NCBI GenBank assembly: GCA_019113915.1
Contig: DXGM01000038.1
Span: 108,020 to 172,019 of the forward strand
Direction: 5' to 3'
Length of the DNA stretch: 64,000 bases
Source: Candidatus Gordonibacter avicola
GTDB taxonomy: Bacteria > Actinomycetota > Coriobacteriia > Coriobacteriales > Eggerthellaceae
The translations under genes and the position numbers were made by a program. Of this stretch, positions 1-7,419 are shown piece by piece (position 1 is the stretch's first letter; every line of letters starts with the position of its first letter). The notes beneath the pieces were generated by a model that was not told the DNA's origin, searched no databases, and saw nothing but the letters and a program-made list of their open reading frames with translations.

Positions 1-931
1 TCGTGTCGCCCGTAACAGGGATGTTGTCCAGCAGTGCAAATCCCAATCCGTTTAGCCCAAGTACAACCGAGAACACCCCATCAGGAGCATCATCTCGTGT
101 TAGAGGAAACCCATCGTCCCACTTGGGCCATTTCAGATCGCATGGCATGAGGCGTTTATCAAGTTCGCGGCATATGCATTCGAATAACTCATGCGCTTCA
201 TCTAGGCTTATAGTCTCACCGAAGGCGGGCCGCTCGTCTCCTGATACAAGCGAATCCACGCGATTCAGCATGTCCGCGAACAGTTTCATTCGCTCGTAAT
301 TTACTTCCATCGTATAGATGGCTTTTAGGCCGCCACGTGATTCAACGAAGTCGGCCGCCGCCTCGCGTTCAGGGTCTGGCTCATGCGCCAAATCAGCCGC
401 AGCCTCGCGCTCGCTATCTTTTACCGACGCGCCGCTTATGGCTTTCAAAATGTCCTGGGATGCCTCTAAGAACATTGCATGCACGTCATCTGTCTTCGTC
501 TCTTTGTCAATCATCCACAAAGAGCATGCTGCTTCACTGAGGTTGCTAGCGAGCTTTTCAACACCTTCGTCCTCTTTGACGAATTTTGCGGTGCACTCAA
601 GTCTATTAGCCAGCTCCCGCAGCGCCGCCACATCAACGTACCTGTCACTTTCAACCTCAGGAATCTGACAGGTTTTGCCTGTTTTTGGTAAATTTCCTAC
701 CAATTCAGGCGATAAATGCACGTTTTCAGTGCCGTTCTCGATGAGATCGCACAGGCGGTCGCGGATTGCCACTAGGTCATTCGAGGGAAGCCCGCTGCTT
801 TTTATGCCGAGAGCTTTCATCAATATCATAACGAGAATGAATTGTCGATTTATCGAAGAGGGAGGGACCTCCCGCAGCCGCTCCACTGCCTCACGCGCCT
901 CGTCGGTCAGTTCGCGTTTGTTCTCACTCAT
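1..931 (-). CDS. Prophage protein of unknown function, 3' end outside window
   Basis: A continuous reading frame runs leftward from an ATG at 931 to the window edge (about 310 codons, no stop). Its start overlaps the stop of the next upstream gene (ATGAGTGA), as expected for translational coupling in a phage operon. The product begins MSENKRELTDEAREAVERL, is acidic and helical, and contains two near copies of a D-x-EREAAAD segment about 15 residues apart in the middle. I do not recognise a family. The C-terminus is missing because the window starts inside the gene. Confidence 0.7.
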   Translation of the reverse strand, partial: MSENKRELTDEAREAVERLREVPPSSINRQFILVMILMKALGIKSSGLPSNDLVAIRDRLCDLIENGTENVHLSPELVGNLPKTGKTCQIPEVESDRYVDVAALRELANRLECTAKFVKEDEGVEKLASNLSEAACSLWMIDKETKTDDVHAMFLEASQDILKAISGASVKDSEREAAADLAHEPDPEREAAADFVESRGGLKAIYTMEVNYERMKLFADMLNRVDSLVSGDERPAFGETISLDEAHELFECICRELDKRLMPCDLKWPKWDDGFPLTRDDAPDGVFSVVLGLNGLGFALLDNIPVTGDT

Positions 932-1172
932 ATGTATCTCCAACCATGTCACTTAACGATTGTTCGTACAGCTCGTATTCGCACTCAGGTTTATCCTGGT
1001 CACACCAGGATGCAAGCTCCATGCAGTACGCCTTGCCACAACACGGGCAAAGATTGCCGTACTCACATGTGCCACACCCTGGGTTGGCGCGTCTCAGCTC
1101 AGCCAGTTCGGCATCAATGCGCGCACAGTAGACCTCCCACGCAGCAGGACCGTCGAAGTAGTTTTCCTGCAT
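924..1172 (-). CDS. Small Cys-rich prophage protein
   Basis: 82 residues. The middle carries a cluster of cysteines (C-G-T-C then C-P-C-C-G-K-A-Y-C) that could bind zinc, flanked by acidic segments. It lies in the leftward phage operon, 5 nt downstream of the HTH-like gene and overlapping the start of the next gene by 8 nt. No family recognised. The zinc-finger role is inference from Cys spacing only. Confidence 0.6.
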   Translation of the reverse strand: MQENYFDGPAAWEVYCARIDAELAELRRANPGCGTCEYGNLCPCCGKAYCMELASWCDQDKPECEYELYEQSLSDMVGDTYE

Positions 1173-1177
1173 GCCTC

Positions 1178-1444
1178 TTACGCCTCATCCGCATACTTGA
1201 CGGTATGACCCTTGTACGATGCCGTTTGCCCGCTGAGCGTTCGGTTCAGCGCGCCTGGGATACATCCAAGAGCCTTTGCTGCTGCATTGACGCTTGGATA
1301 CTCATGCTCCCCATCCACTACAACAGGTCGGGGGATGTACCTTTTATTCTTGGGTTCAGGCTTAGGCTCTTTATCAACCGGCTCTGGTTGCATTTCGCGG
1401 TGGATGATTCCCGCCACGCTTCCGTAGATGACCATCCAGCCCAC
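1178..1444 (-). CDS. NUMOD1/HTH-type DNA-binding small protein
   Basis: 88 residues. The C-terminal half reads EYPSVNAAAKALGCIPGAL and then NRTLSG, which fits a NUMOD1-type helix-turn-helix as found next to phage HNH/GIY-YIG nucleases. The N-terminal third is Pro/Lys-rich and looks like a linker. No nuclease domain is attached. It may be a stand-alone DNA-binding protein or a remnant of a homing endonuclease. Family assignment is by pattern and is moderate. Confidence 0.55.
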   Translation of the reverse strand: MGWMVIYGSVAGIIHREMQPEPVDKEPKPEPKNKRYIPRPVVVDGEHEYPSVNAAAKALGCIPGALNRTLSGQTASYKGHTVKYADEA

Positions 1445-1470
1445 CTCCCATCTTTAGTTTTAGTGATTGT

Positions 1471-1875
1471 TTAGGGCTTAACCCCAAGTTCGATCATGGC
1501 CTCGTAGGCCTTCTCTAAGGCTCGCTCATGCAGTCGGTAGACCGATGAGCGAGCAAAGGGCTTACCGCGCGAATCGAGTTCCCTGTGAAGCTCAGGGATG
1601 CTAAGTCCGTCGATGTAGACGAGCTGCAAGACATCACCCCACAGCGCGTTTTTGTCACACACGGCAAACACCACATTTTGCCGCATGTCTCGCTCCGTAT
1701 TGAGCACGCTACTGTCCACCTTGATGTGCTCGGCGTGTCGCATCATCTCAATTGCCGCCTCAGCCATCTTGTCTTGCGAGGATGAGCGCGAACCAGGCAC
1801 ACCAGCAACAGATGACATAGATTCTGCTCGGCTTAGGGCCTCCTCGTAGTCTCGTGTGGCAGACTCTACCGCCAT
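1471..1875 (-). CDS. RinA/ArpU-like phage transcriptional regulator (sigma-region-4-like)
   Basis: 134 residues as read from the ATG at 1875. The C-terminal half (LQLVYIDGLSIPELHREL, then SSVYRLHERAL) matches the sigma-70 region-4-like helix-turn-helix of the RinA/ArpU/DUF1492 proteins, which activate late or packaging genes in phages of Gram-positive hosts. The N-terminal half is a helical segment (YEEALSRAESMSS). The ATG has only a weak ribosome-binding site, and the expected N-terminal helix is encoded just upstream in another frame (1866-1931), so this frame may be the larger part of a frameshifted gene. Confidence 0.6.
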   Translation of the reverse strand: MAVESATRDYEEALSRAESMSSVAGVPGSRSSSQDKMAEAAIEMMRHAEHIKVDSSVLNTERDMRQNVVFAVCDKNALWGDVLQLVYIDGLSIPELHRELDSRGKPFARSSVYRLHERALEKAYEAMIELGVKP

Positions 1876-1931
1876 GCAAGTGCCCCGTAGCGGCGCAGGT
1901 AGGTCCTTGCAATCATAGCTTCGCGCTTCAT
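1866..1931 (-). CDS. 21-codon reading frame upstream of and overlapping the RinA-like gene
   Basis: Reads MKREAMIARTYLRRYGALAW plus one Arg, then TAG. It is preceded by a good ribosome-binding site (GAGAGGATGAC before ATG). The stop overlaps the ATG of the downstream regulator by several bases. The peptide resembles the Y-L-R-R helix that opens RinA/ArpU-like proteins, so it is either a coupling leader or the true N-terminus separated by a one-base frameshift. Confidence 0.4.
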   Translation of the reverse strand: MKREAMIARTYLRRYGALAWR

Positions 1932-1940
1932 GTCATCCTC

Positions 1941-2255
1941 TCAGTTCAGGTGTACCCACTCATCGACTGTCATCACTGGCAAACCAAGCGCACAAGCAAC
2001 CGTCTTCTCAAGCATTGCACCACGGCTTAACCGCCAGTTAGGCAGCATGGCGAGCCCGTCTGCTTGTGCCATGATTGCCATGAGGGATAGCCGCATGGCT
2101 TGTGTCCACGGAGTCCCTGGCTTGATGTCATCATGCGGTATTCGCGCTGCATACCCAGCAGCCTTAAGGCGCCTTGCCGCTTCTTCGAACTCAGCGCGGT
2201 TGTCCCCTTGTATGCCAGATACTGGCCCTGATAGGTAAAGCGTTCGGCGCATCAT
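1941..2255 (-). CDS. DUF4406 family protein (nucleoside 2-deoxyribosyltransferase-like fold)
   Basis: 104 residues. Begins with RTLYLSGPVSG, continues with NRAEFEEAARRLKAAGY and ends with a segment around LPNWRLSRGAMLEK, the pattern of DUF4406, which shares the fold of nucleoside deoxyribosyltransferases. Such genes are common in phage early regions; the substrate is unknown. The start ATG overlaps the stop of the HNH gene. Confidence 0.75.
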   Translation of the reverse strand: MMRRTLYLSGPVSGIQGDNRAEFEEAARRLKAAGYAARIPHDDIKPGTPWTQAMRLSLMAIMAQADGLAMLPNWRLSRGAMLEKTVACALGLPVMTVDEWVHLN

Positions 2256-2749
2256 TTGAACATCACCGACCTAGAACCGCGATACGTAATGATTGTCTTC
2301 TTTTTCACGTCGCTAATCTCCCAGTGCCCCATTTCGTAAAGCGCATTATCGTGGGGTGCTATACCGTGCGAGAGCCAGTATCCTTGCCACCACATTTCCC
2401 CATACTCAGGGCGCTCCCATACCCACTGCGCACTAAACCGTGCACCCCCGTGAAACCCGTTGTGGCATCCGGTGGTACCGCTCCCACACAACGCAATCAG
2501 CGCGGGTTTGAGGATAAACAGGCCCATGGGGGTTTGGAGTGCGAACTGGCGGTTACCCCCTCCTAGGCCCTTCGGCGGCTCGTGGTGAGAGTTGGTTGCC
2601 ACGCGTCCACAGATCGCACACCGTGCGCCATCATCGAGCCGGTTGCTGTCGGTGTCATCGAAGCGGTAGTGGCAGTGAATGTGCGGCATGCCAAACTTGC
2701 TCGCGACCTCCACGCTCAGGCCGCTTAGTTGCCTCATGGACGGGGTCAT
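2252..2749 (-). CDS. HNH-type zinc nuclease-like phage protein
   Basis: 165 residues. Contains C-A-I-C-G followed by NSHHEPP, then LCGSGTTGCHNGFHGGAR, a paired Cys/His layout typical of phage HNH-like nucleases or NinG-like recombination proteins with a zinc-bound beta-beta-alpha-metal fold. Its ATG overlaps the stop of the DUF4373 gene (ATGA). Position beside RusA/RecT/exonuclease genes suggests a role in DNA processing; activity is inferred. Confidence 0.65.
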   Translation of the reverse strand: MTPSMRQLSGLSVEVASKFGMPHIHCHYRFDDTDSNRLDDGARCAICGRVATNSHHEPPKGLGGGNRQFALQTPMGLFILKPALIALCGSGTTGCHNGFHGGARFSAQWVWERPEYGEMWWQGYWLSHGIAPHDNALYEMGHWEISDVKKKTIITYRGSRSVMFK

Positions 2750-3405
2750 ATGCCCAACTCCCCTCGGTCAAACGTTGCTCGGCACGTACCGCACCGGAAC
2801 TTGCCAAGGGATGGGTCTGGGAGCAGGTGACCATCACACCCAGGCATCCGGCAGCGCAGTGGACCGTACTGAGCGGCGGGCGGTGCGGCCTCAGCCGCAG
2901 CCGCGCCGTCCGACGCTGTGTTATTTGGATACCCTTTATGGGTATCCAATAACTTTTCCTTTTCCTTAGTTTTGGGTTGGGCAGGGCTTGGGTTAGCACT
3001 TGGTTTGCCTTTGGTAACCGGCTTGGTTTTTACTCGGTTACTCTTAGGTTTGCGTCCGCCAAGTTTACCGTTCTCACGTGCGGTTTCACGCCGTGCGTTG
3101 TAGCTTGCTATGTTCCTGGCGGCGCGCTCGCTTCCTACCGAATAACCGTCGTTTGTAGCCTGCAATAGCCCCACTTCGACCATCGAGTCAATCCAGTCAG
3201 ACAATGTGTCAGCGTCTACACACAACCTATGGGCAAGGGCAACGAAACCAGCTTGGTTTTTGTCGGTTGCAAAGTCGGTTTCACAGCGATAGATTTCTTC
3301 AAGCACGCACCAGTAAGCATCCACAGCTGCGCCGCCTTTTAAGAGACGCAAAGCCACAACCTTATCGTCGTTGCCCGCAGTGGTATCGTGATCGAAATAC
3401 TTCAT
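2746..3405 (-). CDS. Phage replication protein with DUF4373 (Lin1244/Lin1753) N-terminal domain and C-terminal zinc ribbon
   Basis: 219 residues. The N-terminus (MKYFDHDTTAGNDDKVVALR, then GGAAVDAYW) is the hallmark of DUF4373 domains of phage replisome-organiser/DnaD-like proteins. A basic, Pro-rich linker (about residues 110-165) leads to a C-terminal four-Cys ribbon (C-x4-C ... C-G-T-C). The ATG at 3405 is chosen because upstream in-frame codons are atypical and overlap ssb. It probably recruits the host helicase to the phage origin (family knowledge). Confidence 0.75.
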   Translation of the reverse strand: MKYFDHDTTAGNDDKVVALRLLKGGAAVDAYWCVLEEIYRCETDFATDKNQAGFVALAHRLCVDADTLSDWIDSMVEVGLLQATNDGYSVGSERAARNIASYNARRETARENGKLGGRKPKSNRVKTKPVTKGKPSANPSPAQPKTKEKEKLLDTHKGYPNNTASDGAAAAEAAPPAAQYGPLRCRMPGCDGHLLPDPSLGKFRCGTCRATFDRGELGI

Positions 3406-3409
3406 GATC

Positions 3410-3814
3410 TTAGAACGGGATATCTTCGTCATAGACCGAAGAAGATGCGTCAACGATTTCAGCGGGGTCATATTCAGGCTCGCTGCTGCGGCTCGACATG
3501 AACTCAAGTTCGTCTACGATGATGTTTATCTTGCTGCGCTTCTGGCCCTCGTGCTCCCACTGGCTCCAACGCAGTTTGCCCTCGATAGATACCTTGGTGC
3601 CCTTGGCGAGGTAACGTGAAAGGCTCTCGGCGCGCGCGCCAAACATCGTGCAATCGATGAAGTTGGGATAGTCTTCCCATTCGCCCGTCTGCTGGTTCTT
3701 GTGGCGATCATTTACGGCCACGCCGAATCCAAGGACCGGCAGGCCGCTGGCCGTTGAGCGCAACTCTGGGTCACGCGTGAGGTTTCCGCTGATAATTACT
3801 CGGTTGATGCTCAT
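3410..3814 (-). CDS. ssb: Single-stranded DNA-binding protein
   Basis: 134 residues. OB-fold start MSINRVIISGNLTRDPELR, conserved internal segment (FIDCTMFGARAESLSRYLAKG) and the acidic C-terminal tip DEDIPF that binds partner proteins. Length is at the short end for bacterial SSB, as usual for phage copies. It lies directly after recT and before the replication protein. Confidence 0.92.
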   Translation of the reverse strand: MSINRVIISGNLTRDPELRSTASGLPVLGFGVAVNDRHKNQQTGEWEDYPNFIDCTMFGARAESLSRYLAKGTKVSIEGKLRWSQWEHEGQKRSKINIIVDELEFMSSRSSEPEYDPAEIVDASSSVYDEDIPF

Positions 3815-4654
3815 TTACACCACCCACTCATAGTCAGGATTGTCGCAACACTGAAACTTGATGTCAGAAAGCTCGGCATCCTCTGTCACGTTGTCTATAA
3901 CGTTCCCGCATGTCTTGCATGCTGCCTTGCGCCCAGGAGACGGCTCCTGGGCCTCGTTTTCACTCTCTGGCACCTCGTATTCGGGAACACTAGGAGAAGG
4001 TGGTATGACGCGGCTCAGATCAGCCGTGAAGCCTCCTGTTGTCTCGTCTGATACGGCTGCTGATTGAGCTTCAATCGACACCGGAAGATAGGGAAAGGCG
4101 CGGCGGACAACCGTCTTGCGAGCCATAGCCTCGTAGTCTGTGGCCCAAGGACCTTTGTCATTTGCTTTCGAGCGTTTGCGTACTGCCTCAACTTCCGCTT
4201 TTGTCATAACGTCGATGTAGTGACCGCCATCCTTGAAGTGACAGACCATATAGACGTATGTGAGTTTGTCCGGCGTGTGCTCGCCATTACCTGGGACATG
4301 GCGCAGCTTCTCGTTAAGACCAAACTCGTATTCGAATTCGTCTCCCTCATAAACAGCGCGCGCTGATATGTCCTCTATCTCGCCCGAGCGGCGTGCAAGA
4401 GCAATCATTCCCTTGTAACCAAGAATAAACGTGGCCTCCATGCGCCCGTGATTTCGGAATGGCAGGATGTACGCACGTCCAAGGCCGTCAACAGCCGACG
4501 GTTCCAACCCAAGGGCAGAACACTTCATGACACATGAGAGAAGCGTGGCAATGTCGCACTTGGGCCATTGCTTTTTGAGAACGTCCGCAATGGTTACTCG
4601 GGGTTTCTCAATATCGTTCTGCTGGCTTTTTGCCAGCTCTGCAATCTTTCCCAT
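3815..4654 (-). CDS. recT: RecT-family single-strand annealing protein
   Basis: 279 residues. The RecT core is visible: LLSCVMKCSALGLEP, FILGYKGMIALARRSG, an A-R-x-V-Y-E-G-D-E-F segment and MARKTVVRRAFPYLP. The C-terminus has an extra acidic linker and a C-x2-C ... C-C-x-N motif that may bind zinc. RecT pairs complementary strands produced by the partner exonuclease encoded immediately upstream. Start and stop codons abut those of the neighbours. Confidence 0.9.
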   Translation of the reverse strand: MGKIAELAKSQQNDIEKPRVTIADVLKKQWPKCDIATLLSCVMKCSALGLEPSAVDGLGRAYILPFRNHGRMEATFILGYKGMIALARRSGEIEDISARAVYEGDEFEYEFGLNEKLRHVPGNGEHTPDKLTYVYMVCHFKDGGHYIDVMTKAEVEAVRKRSKANDKGPWATDYEAMARKTVVRRAFPYLPVSIEAQSAAVSDETTGGFTADLSRVIPPSPSVPEYEVPESENEAQEPSPGRKAACKTCGNVIDNVTEDAELSDIKFQCCDNPDYEWVV

Positions 4655-5617
4655 TTACGACCTCTCAGACATTCGCAATCCGCCGTCTGACGGATTGCAT
4701 TTAACATACTTTGTGTATTCATCGGGTTTTTCTTGCTTGAACCGTTTGGTATCGAATGAAGTCTTATTCGACCGCACCCAAGTAATCTTCATGGTTGGTG
4801 TCTGGATTCCCTTAGCTGAGCCAATCATCTGCTTAAGTTCGTTTCCGAGCTGGCGTTTTTCTTTTTCAAGGCGCTTAATCTGCTCACTAACTTCACTTAT
4901 CTGCCTGATCTGCGGGGCATCGTCATCGAGCATATCGAGGTATTCGTCAGACGGGTCGCAATTGATATGAGTGAGTGCATCGGTGTCAGCCTCGCTACAA
5001 GTTGTGGCAGGCATCACGTCATCTTCGACCATGCGCCAGAAACGTTTCTCGGCTTCGATAAGTGCGGAGATATCTTCATCGTCGCGCTCAACTCGAAACT
5101 CGCGGTACTTCTGCCCTCCGATCAGTACAGCCACGCAGAAAAACTCATAGCCTGTAACGGCAAGATAGTGTGTCGGCTGAGGAAGGTAATACTCAGGAAT
5201 ACCGTCGTCCCAGTCGTGCTCACGCATAGCCCCTGCCGTCTTAATCTCAAGTACACCGGTGCGCCCATCAGCATCTGTTACGAGACGGTCTACACTCGCA
5301 AACATGAACGGATGCTCTTTGCTCACCAAGATGGCGTTTTTTCGGCGAACCTTCATGTCGGTGTGGCGCGAAGCGAATTCTCGCGCCACAACATCCTCAA
5401 GCATGTTCCCCCAGTGGACGCTCTCCTTCTCGGAGAGGTCAGGGGGTTCTATGCGCCCAGTTTTCTCAAGCCACACAGTGAGTGGTGTCGAATAGGGAGA
5501 CATGCCTAAGATAGCAGCGGAATCTGAGCCTCCTATTCCATGCTTTCGACGAGCGAGCCACTGTTGGCGCACCTCATCATCAGTTCCGCTGAACCTAACC
5601 TCGGTGAATGGTTTCAT
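4655..5617 (-). CDS. YqaJ-type phage recombination exonuclease
   Basis: 320 residues. N-terminal RRKHGIGGSDSAAILGMSPY, then WGNMLEDVVAREFA, ASVDRLV and VLEIKTA form the YqaJ / lambda-exonuclease nuclease core (GGSD, E, D, E-x-K metal ligands). A coiled-coil segment (EVSEQIKRLEKEKRQLGNEL) lies near the C-terminus. It degrades one strand of duplex ends to provide substrate for RecT. ATG 5617, two bases after the previous stop, is preferred to an in-frame TTG at 5629. Confidence 0.88.
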   Translation of the reverse strand: MKPFTEVRFSGTDDEVRQQWLARRKHGIGGSDSAAILGMSPYSTPLTVWLEKTGRIEPPDLSEKESVHWGNMLEDVVAREFASRHTDMKVRRKNAILVSKEHPFMFASVDRLVTDADGRTGVLEIKTAGAMREHDWDDGIPEYYLPQPTHYLAVTGYEFFCVAVLIGGQKYREFRVERDDEDISALIEAEKRFWRMVEDDVMPATTCSEADTDALTHINCDPSDEYLDMLDDDAPQIRQISEVSEQIKRLEKEKRQLGNELKQMIGSAKGIQTPTMKITWVRSNKTSFDTKRFKQEKPDEYTKYVKCNPSDGGLRMSERS

Positions 5618-5619
5618 GA

Positions 5620-5928
5620 CTAATTCCAACCGAGAATTGAACCGACAGCACCTAAAATTTCAAAGGAACTACCTGACTTTGACTTTGACTTTGCTTCATT
5701 AACATTACGAAGTGCGTTAGAGAAGTAATCACACACATTTGTACCGTGGGTTTCTGCGCCCTTAGGAACTAAGAAGAAGTTCATTCCCGCAATGAAACCA
5801 TTCAAAAAGTTTTCATCAGCGATGTATAGATATTCCTCTAATACTTCGTCTGTAAGAGATTCATACAAATGGGAGTCCAAGCCGTACTCTCCGGCACCCT
5901 TTAACTCAACGTTTTTTGTGTTGCTCAT
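5620..5928 (-). CDS. Hypothetical prophage protein
   Basis: 102 residues from an ATG with a strong ribosome-binding site (AAAGGA, 6 nt spacing), chosen over an ATG five codons upstream. The protein is acidic with an amphipathic centre (EEYLYIADENFLNGFIAGMNF) and a Ser/Lys-rich tail. No family recognised. It sits between the RusA and exonuclease genes. Confidence 0.6.
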   Translation of the reverse strand: MSNTKNVELKGAGEYGLDSHLYESLTDEVLEEYLYIADENFLNGFIAGMNFFLVPKGAETHGTNVCDYFSNALRNVNEAKSKSKSGSSFEILGAVGSILGWN

Positions 5929-5942
5929 TGTGATTCCTTTCA

Positions 5943-6368
5943 TCAGGCCATCCAGTTATCACTGTCTAGCTGAGTCCAATAGGGGATGTGGTCGATGGTG
6001 CGTTCCTCGTCAGTTATCATCACGACGATGCGTGGGTCTTTTCCAAGGACGCATTTAGTGGGGAATTCGTAGGCAAGCTTGAAGGAGTCGCGTTTGATGA
6101 TGCCCATTTCCTGTAAGGCATCGAGGATGACTTTCTTTGCTCCACCTTCAATGTTGTCCCGATCTTTGCGCATGTTCGGGCAAACGATGTAGATACAGCC
6201 AGAAACTGGCTTGCTAAATGGCTTCAAGTGAGCTTGCTTGATAGCCCACACGACGCGCTCCTGCTCGCGCTTCTTGAGTTGCGCACCGGCATGGTAGTTC
6301 GTCCGATTGCTTTTGGTAATCTCGTTTTGTCCTGCAAGGGTTCCATCAATCGTGAAGGTTTGCTTCAT
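5943..6368 (-). CDS. RusA-family Holliday junction resolvase
   Basis: 141 residues. The RusA signature is present: a basic core, then RKDRDNIEGGAKKVILDAL, GIIKRDS and a C-terminal D-P-R-I-V-V strand. The Asp residues of D-R-D-N and I-K-R-D correspond to metal ligands of the family. RusA cuts four-way junctions formed during phage recombination or replication. Its start overlaps the stop of the gene upstream by 4 nt. Confidence 0.82.
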   Translation of the reverse strand: MKQTFTIDGTLAGQNEITKSNRTNYHAGAQLKKREQERVVWAIKQAHLKPFSKPVSGCIYIVCPNMRKDRDNIEGGAKKVILDALQEMGIIKRDSFKLAYEFPTKCVLGKDPRIVVMITDEERTIDHIPYWTQLDSDNWMA

Positions 6369-6778
6369 AGGGCGCTCACGTCTCCCTCTTCAACTAACCT
6401 CTTCGCTTCTTTCCACGATTTCGCGAGGAAGAACGTGTTTGGGTTGACTATTTCGTGCCAAGTAGCAATAAGATCAACATCGTCACGATCAAGTTTGGAT
6501 GCCTTAAAACCAAGCGAGCGCGCAAGGCGGGGGCTCAACATCACCATGTATCGTGCGATGCCAGGCCAAAGCGTCCTGTCTCGTCTAAACTGGTTCGTTA
6601 TAGTCACTTCGATGCCCGCATAGCTTGCAAGTTTCATAACGTCTCCCTGCTGCACACAGGGATTCCCGCTATCAACCTCCCTATGCACGATATGCATGAG
6701 GGACTTGAACGCAGCAGGATGATCTTTAATCCAGCAGCAAACTGCTTGCGCCATATCGGCGCCACTTATGCTGCTCAT
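6365..6778 (-). CDS. Hypothetical prophage protein
   Basis: 137 residues beginning MSSISGADMAQAVCCWIKDH. No family recognised; it contains a putative helix-turn-helix-like stretch (VMKLASYAGIEVTITNQF) and a C-terminal basic/acidic helix. The ATG overlaps the stop of a six-codon frame (MEAEHS) that has a very strong ribosome-binding site, so translation is probably coupled. Confidence 0.6.
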   Translation of the reverse strand: MSSISGADMAQAVCCWIKDHPAAFKSLMHIVHREVDSGNPCVQQGDVMKLASYAGIEVTITNQFRRDRTLWPGIARYMVMLSPRLARSLGFKASKLDRDDVDLIATWHEIVNPNTFFLAKSWKEAKRLVEEGDVSAL

Positions 6779-6807
6779 GAGTGCTCTGCTTCCATAGCCT
6801 TCTCCTA

Positions 6808-7005
6808 TCAAAGGATGTAGAGGACTATGCCCACAGCCCACACAAGGCTAAACATGGCGCCAAAGCCCCAGCATGCACGGTTCCATGCCTCCGGGTCGTC
6901 ATTAACCATGTCAAAGGCTCGCGTTTGTGGTATCATCCTCTTGTCTTTTTTGACGGATGCGCGCTTGCTTTCCAGGGCTTGGCGCGCTTTCTGTTTACTC
7001 GGCAT
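6808..7005 (-). CDS. Small prophage protein with one C-terminal membrane helix
   Basis: 65 residues starting MPSKQKARQALESKRASVKK (very basic) and ending in a hydrophobic segment (WGFGAMFSLVWAVGIVLYIL). The start overlaps the end of the upstream regulator gene by 11 nt. A longer in-frame extension exists but lacks a ribosome-binding site. Function unknown; the layout suggests a tail-anchored inner-membrane protein. Confidence 0.55.
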   Translation of the reverse strand: MPSKQKARQALESKRASVKKDKRMIPQTRAFDMVNDDPEAWNRACWGFGAMFSLVWAVGIVLYIL

Positions 7006-7261
7006 GCCAATGCACCGTCCAATACCTATCGAAACTCTCCGGCTCGACCCTGCGGCCTCGCTCTCTCCCTGGCGGCAATCTGGCTTCAAGAAACCCAAGG
7101 CTCACGTGCTCAAACAGCGTTGATGGCGCGACACCAGAGGCTTGTGAAACCTCGGCAATTGAATATGACCCCTTGGGTTTTAGCCCCGCGATCTGAGCCA
7201 TGCCTGCGAATATCGGCGCCTTCTGCGCCATGAGCTCAAAGCCTGTGCATGTTTCTTCCAT
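6995..7261 (-). CDS. Excisionase/MerR-type small DNA-binding protein
   Basis: 88 residues from an ATG with an ideal ribosome-binding site (AGGAGG, 5 nt spacing). The core (GSYSIAEVSQASGVAPSTLFEHV, given here in part) is a winged-helix DNA-binding motif followed by a basic tail (PGRERGRRVEPESF). Such genes in phage early operons act as excisionases or early regulators. Which of the two roles cannot be told from sequence. Confidence 0.6.
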   Translation of the reverse strand: MEETCTGFELMAQKAPIFAGMAQIAGLKPKGSYSIAEVSQASGVAPSTLFEHVSLGFLEARLPPGRERGRRVEPESFDRYWTVHWHAE

Positions 7262-7419
7262 CGGTTCCTCCTTCCCTATCTGATGCTTGCAGTGACTGAT
7301 AGCGCAGGTGTTCTCCACTTAGCCCTTACGGGAGTGGGTATTAGGCTGCGCCCTAGGTTTTCAAGGTACTAGCCGAATAGGCACGAAAGCGGCAGCGCAA
7401 TTTGCTGCCTATACTGGTG
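7262..7419. other. Intergenic: candidate promoter/terminator region and 24-bp repeat
   Basis: No gene seen. It contains one arm (7373-7396) of a 24-bp inverted repeat whose partner is at 8254-8277, and directly after it a hairpin (GGCAGC / GCTGCC around 7391-7409) that could end leftward transcription of the band-7 gene. Confidence 0.4.
7373..7396 (+). repeat. 24-bp repeat, copy 1 (pairs inversely with 8254-8277)
   Basis: Core GAATAGGCACGAAAGCGGC. Its reverse complement matches 8254-8277 at 22 of 24 positions, so the pair brackets the band-7 gene. Similarity to the 8275-8316 region extends over 42 bp (7355-7396) at 31 of 42 positions. Confidence 0.7.

Noticed and set aside
842..1474. Plus-strand frame of 210 codons in the phage region
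   Set aside because: It runs opposite three well-supported minus-strand phage genes with good starts and overlaps; its protein has no family features.
2655..2999. Minus-strand frame overlapping HNH and DUF4373 genes
   Set aside because: Very Arg/Pro-rich shadow of two recognised genes.
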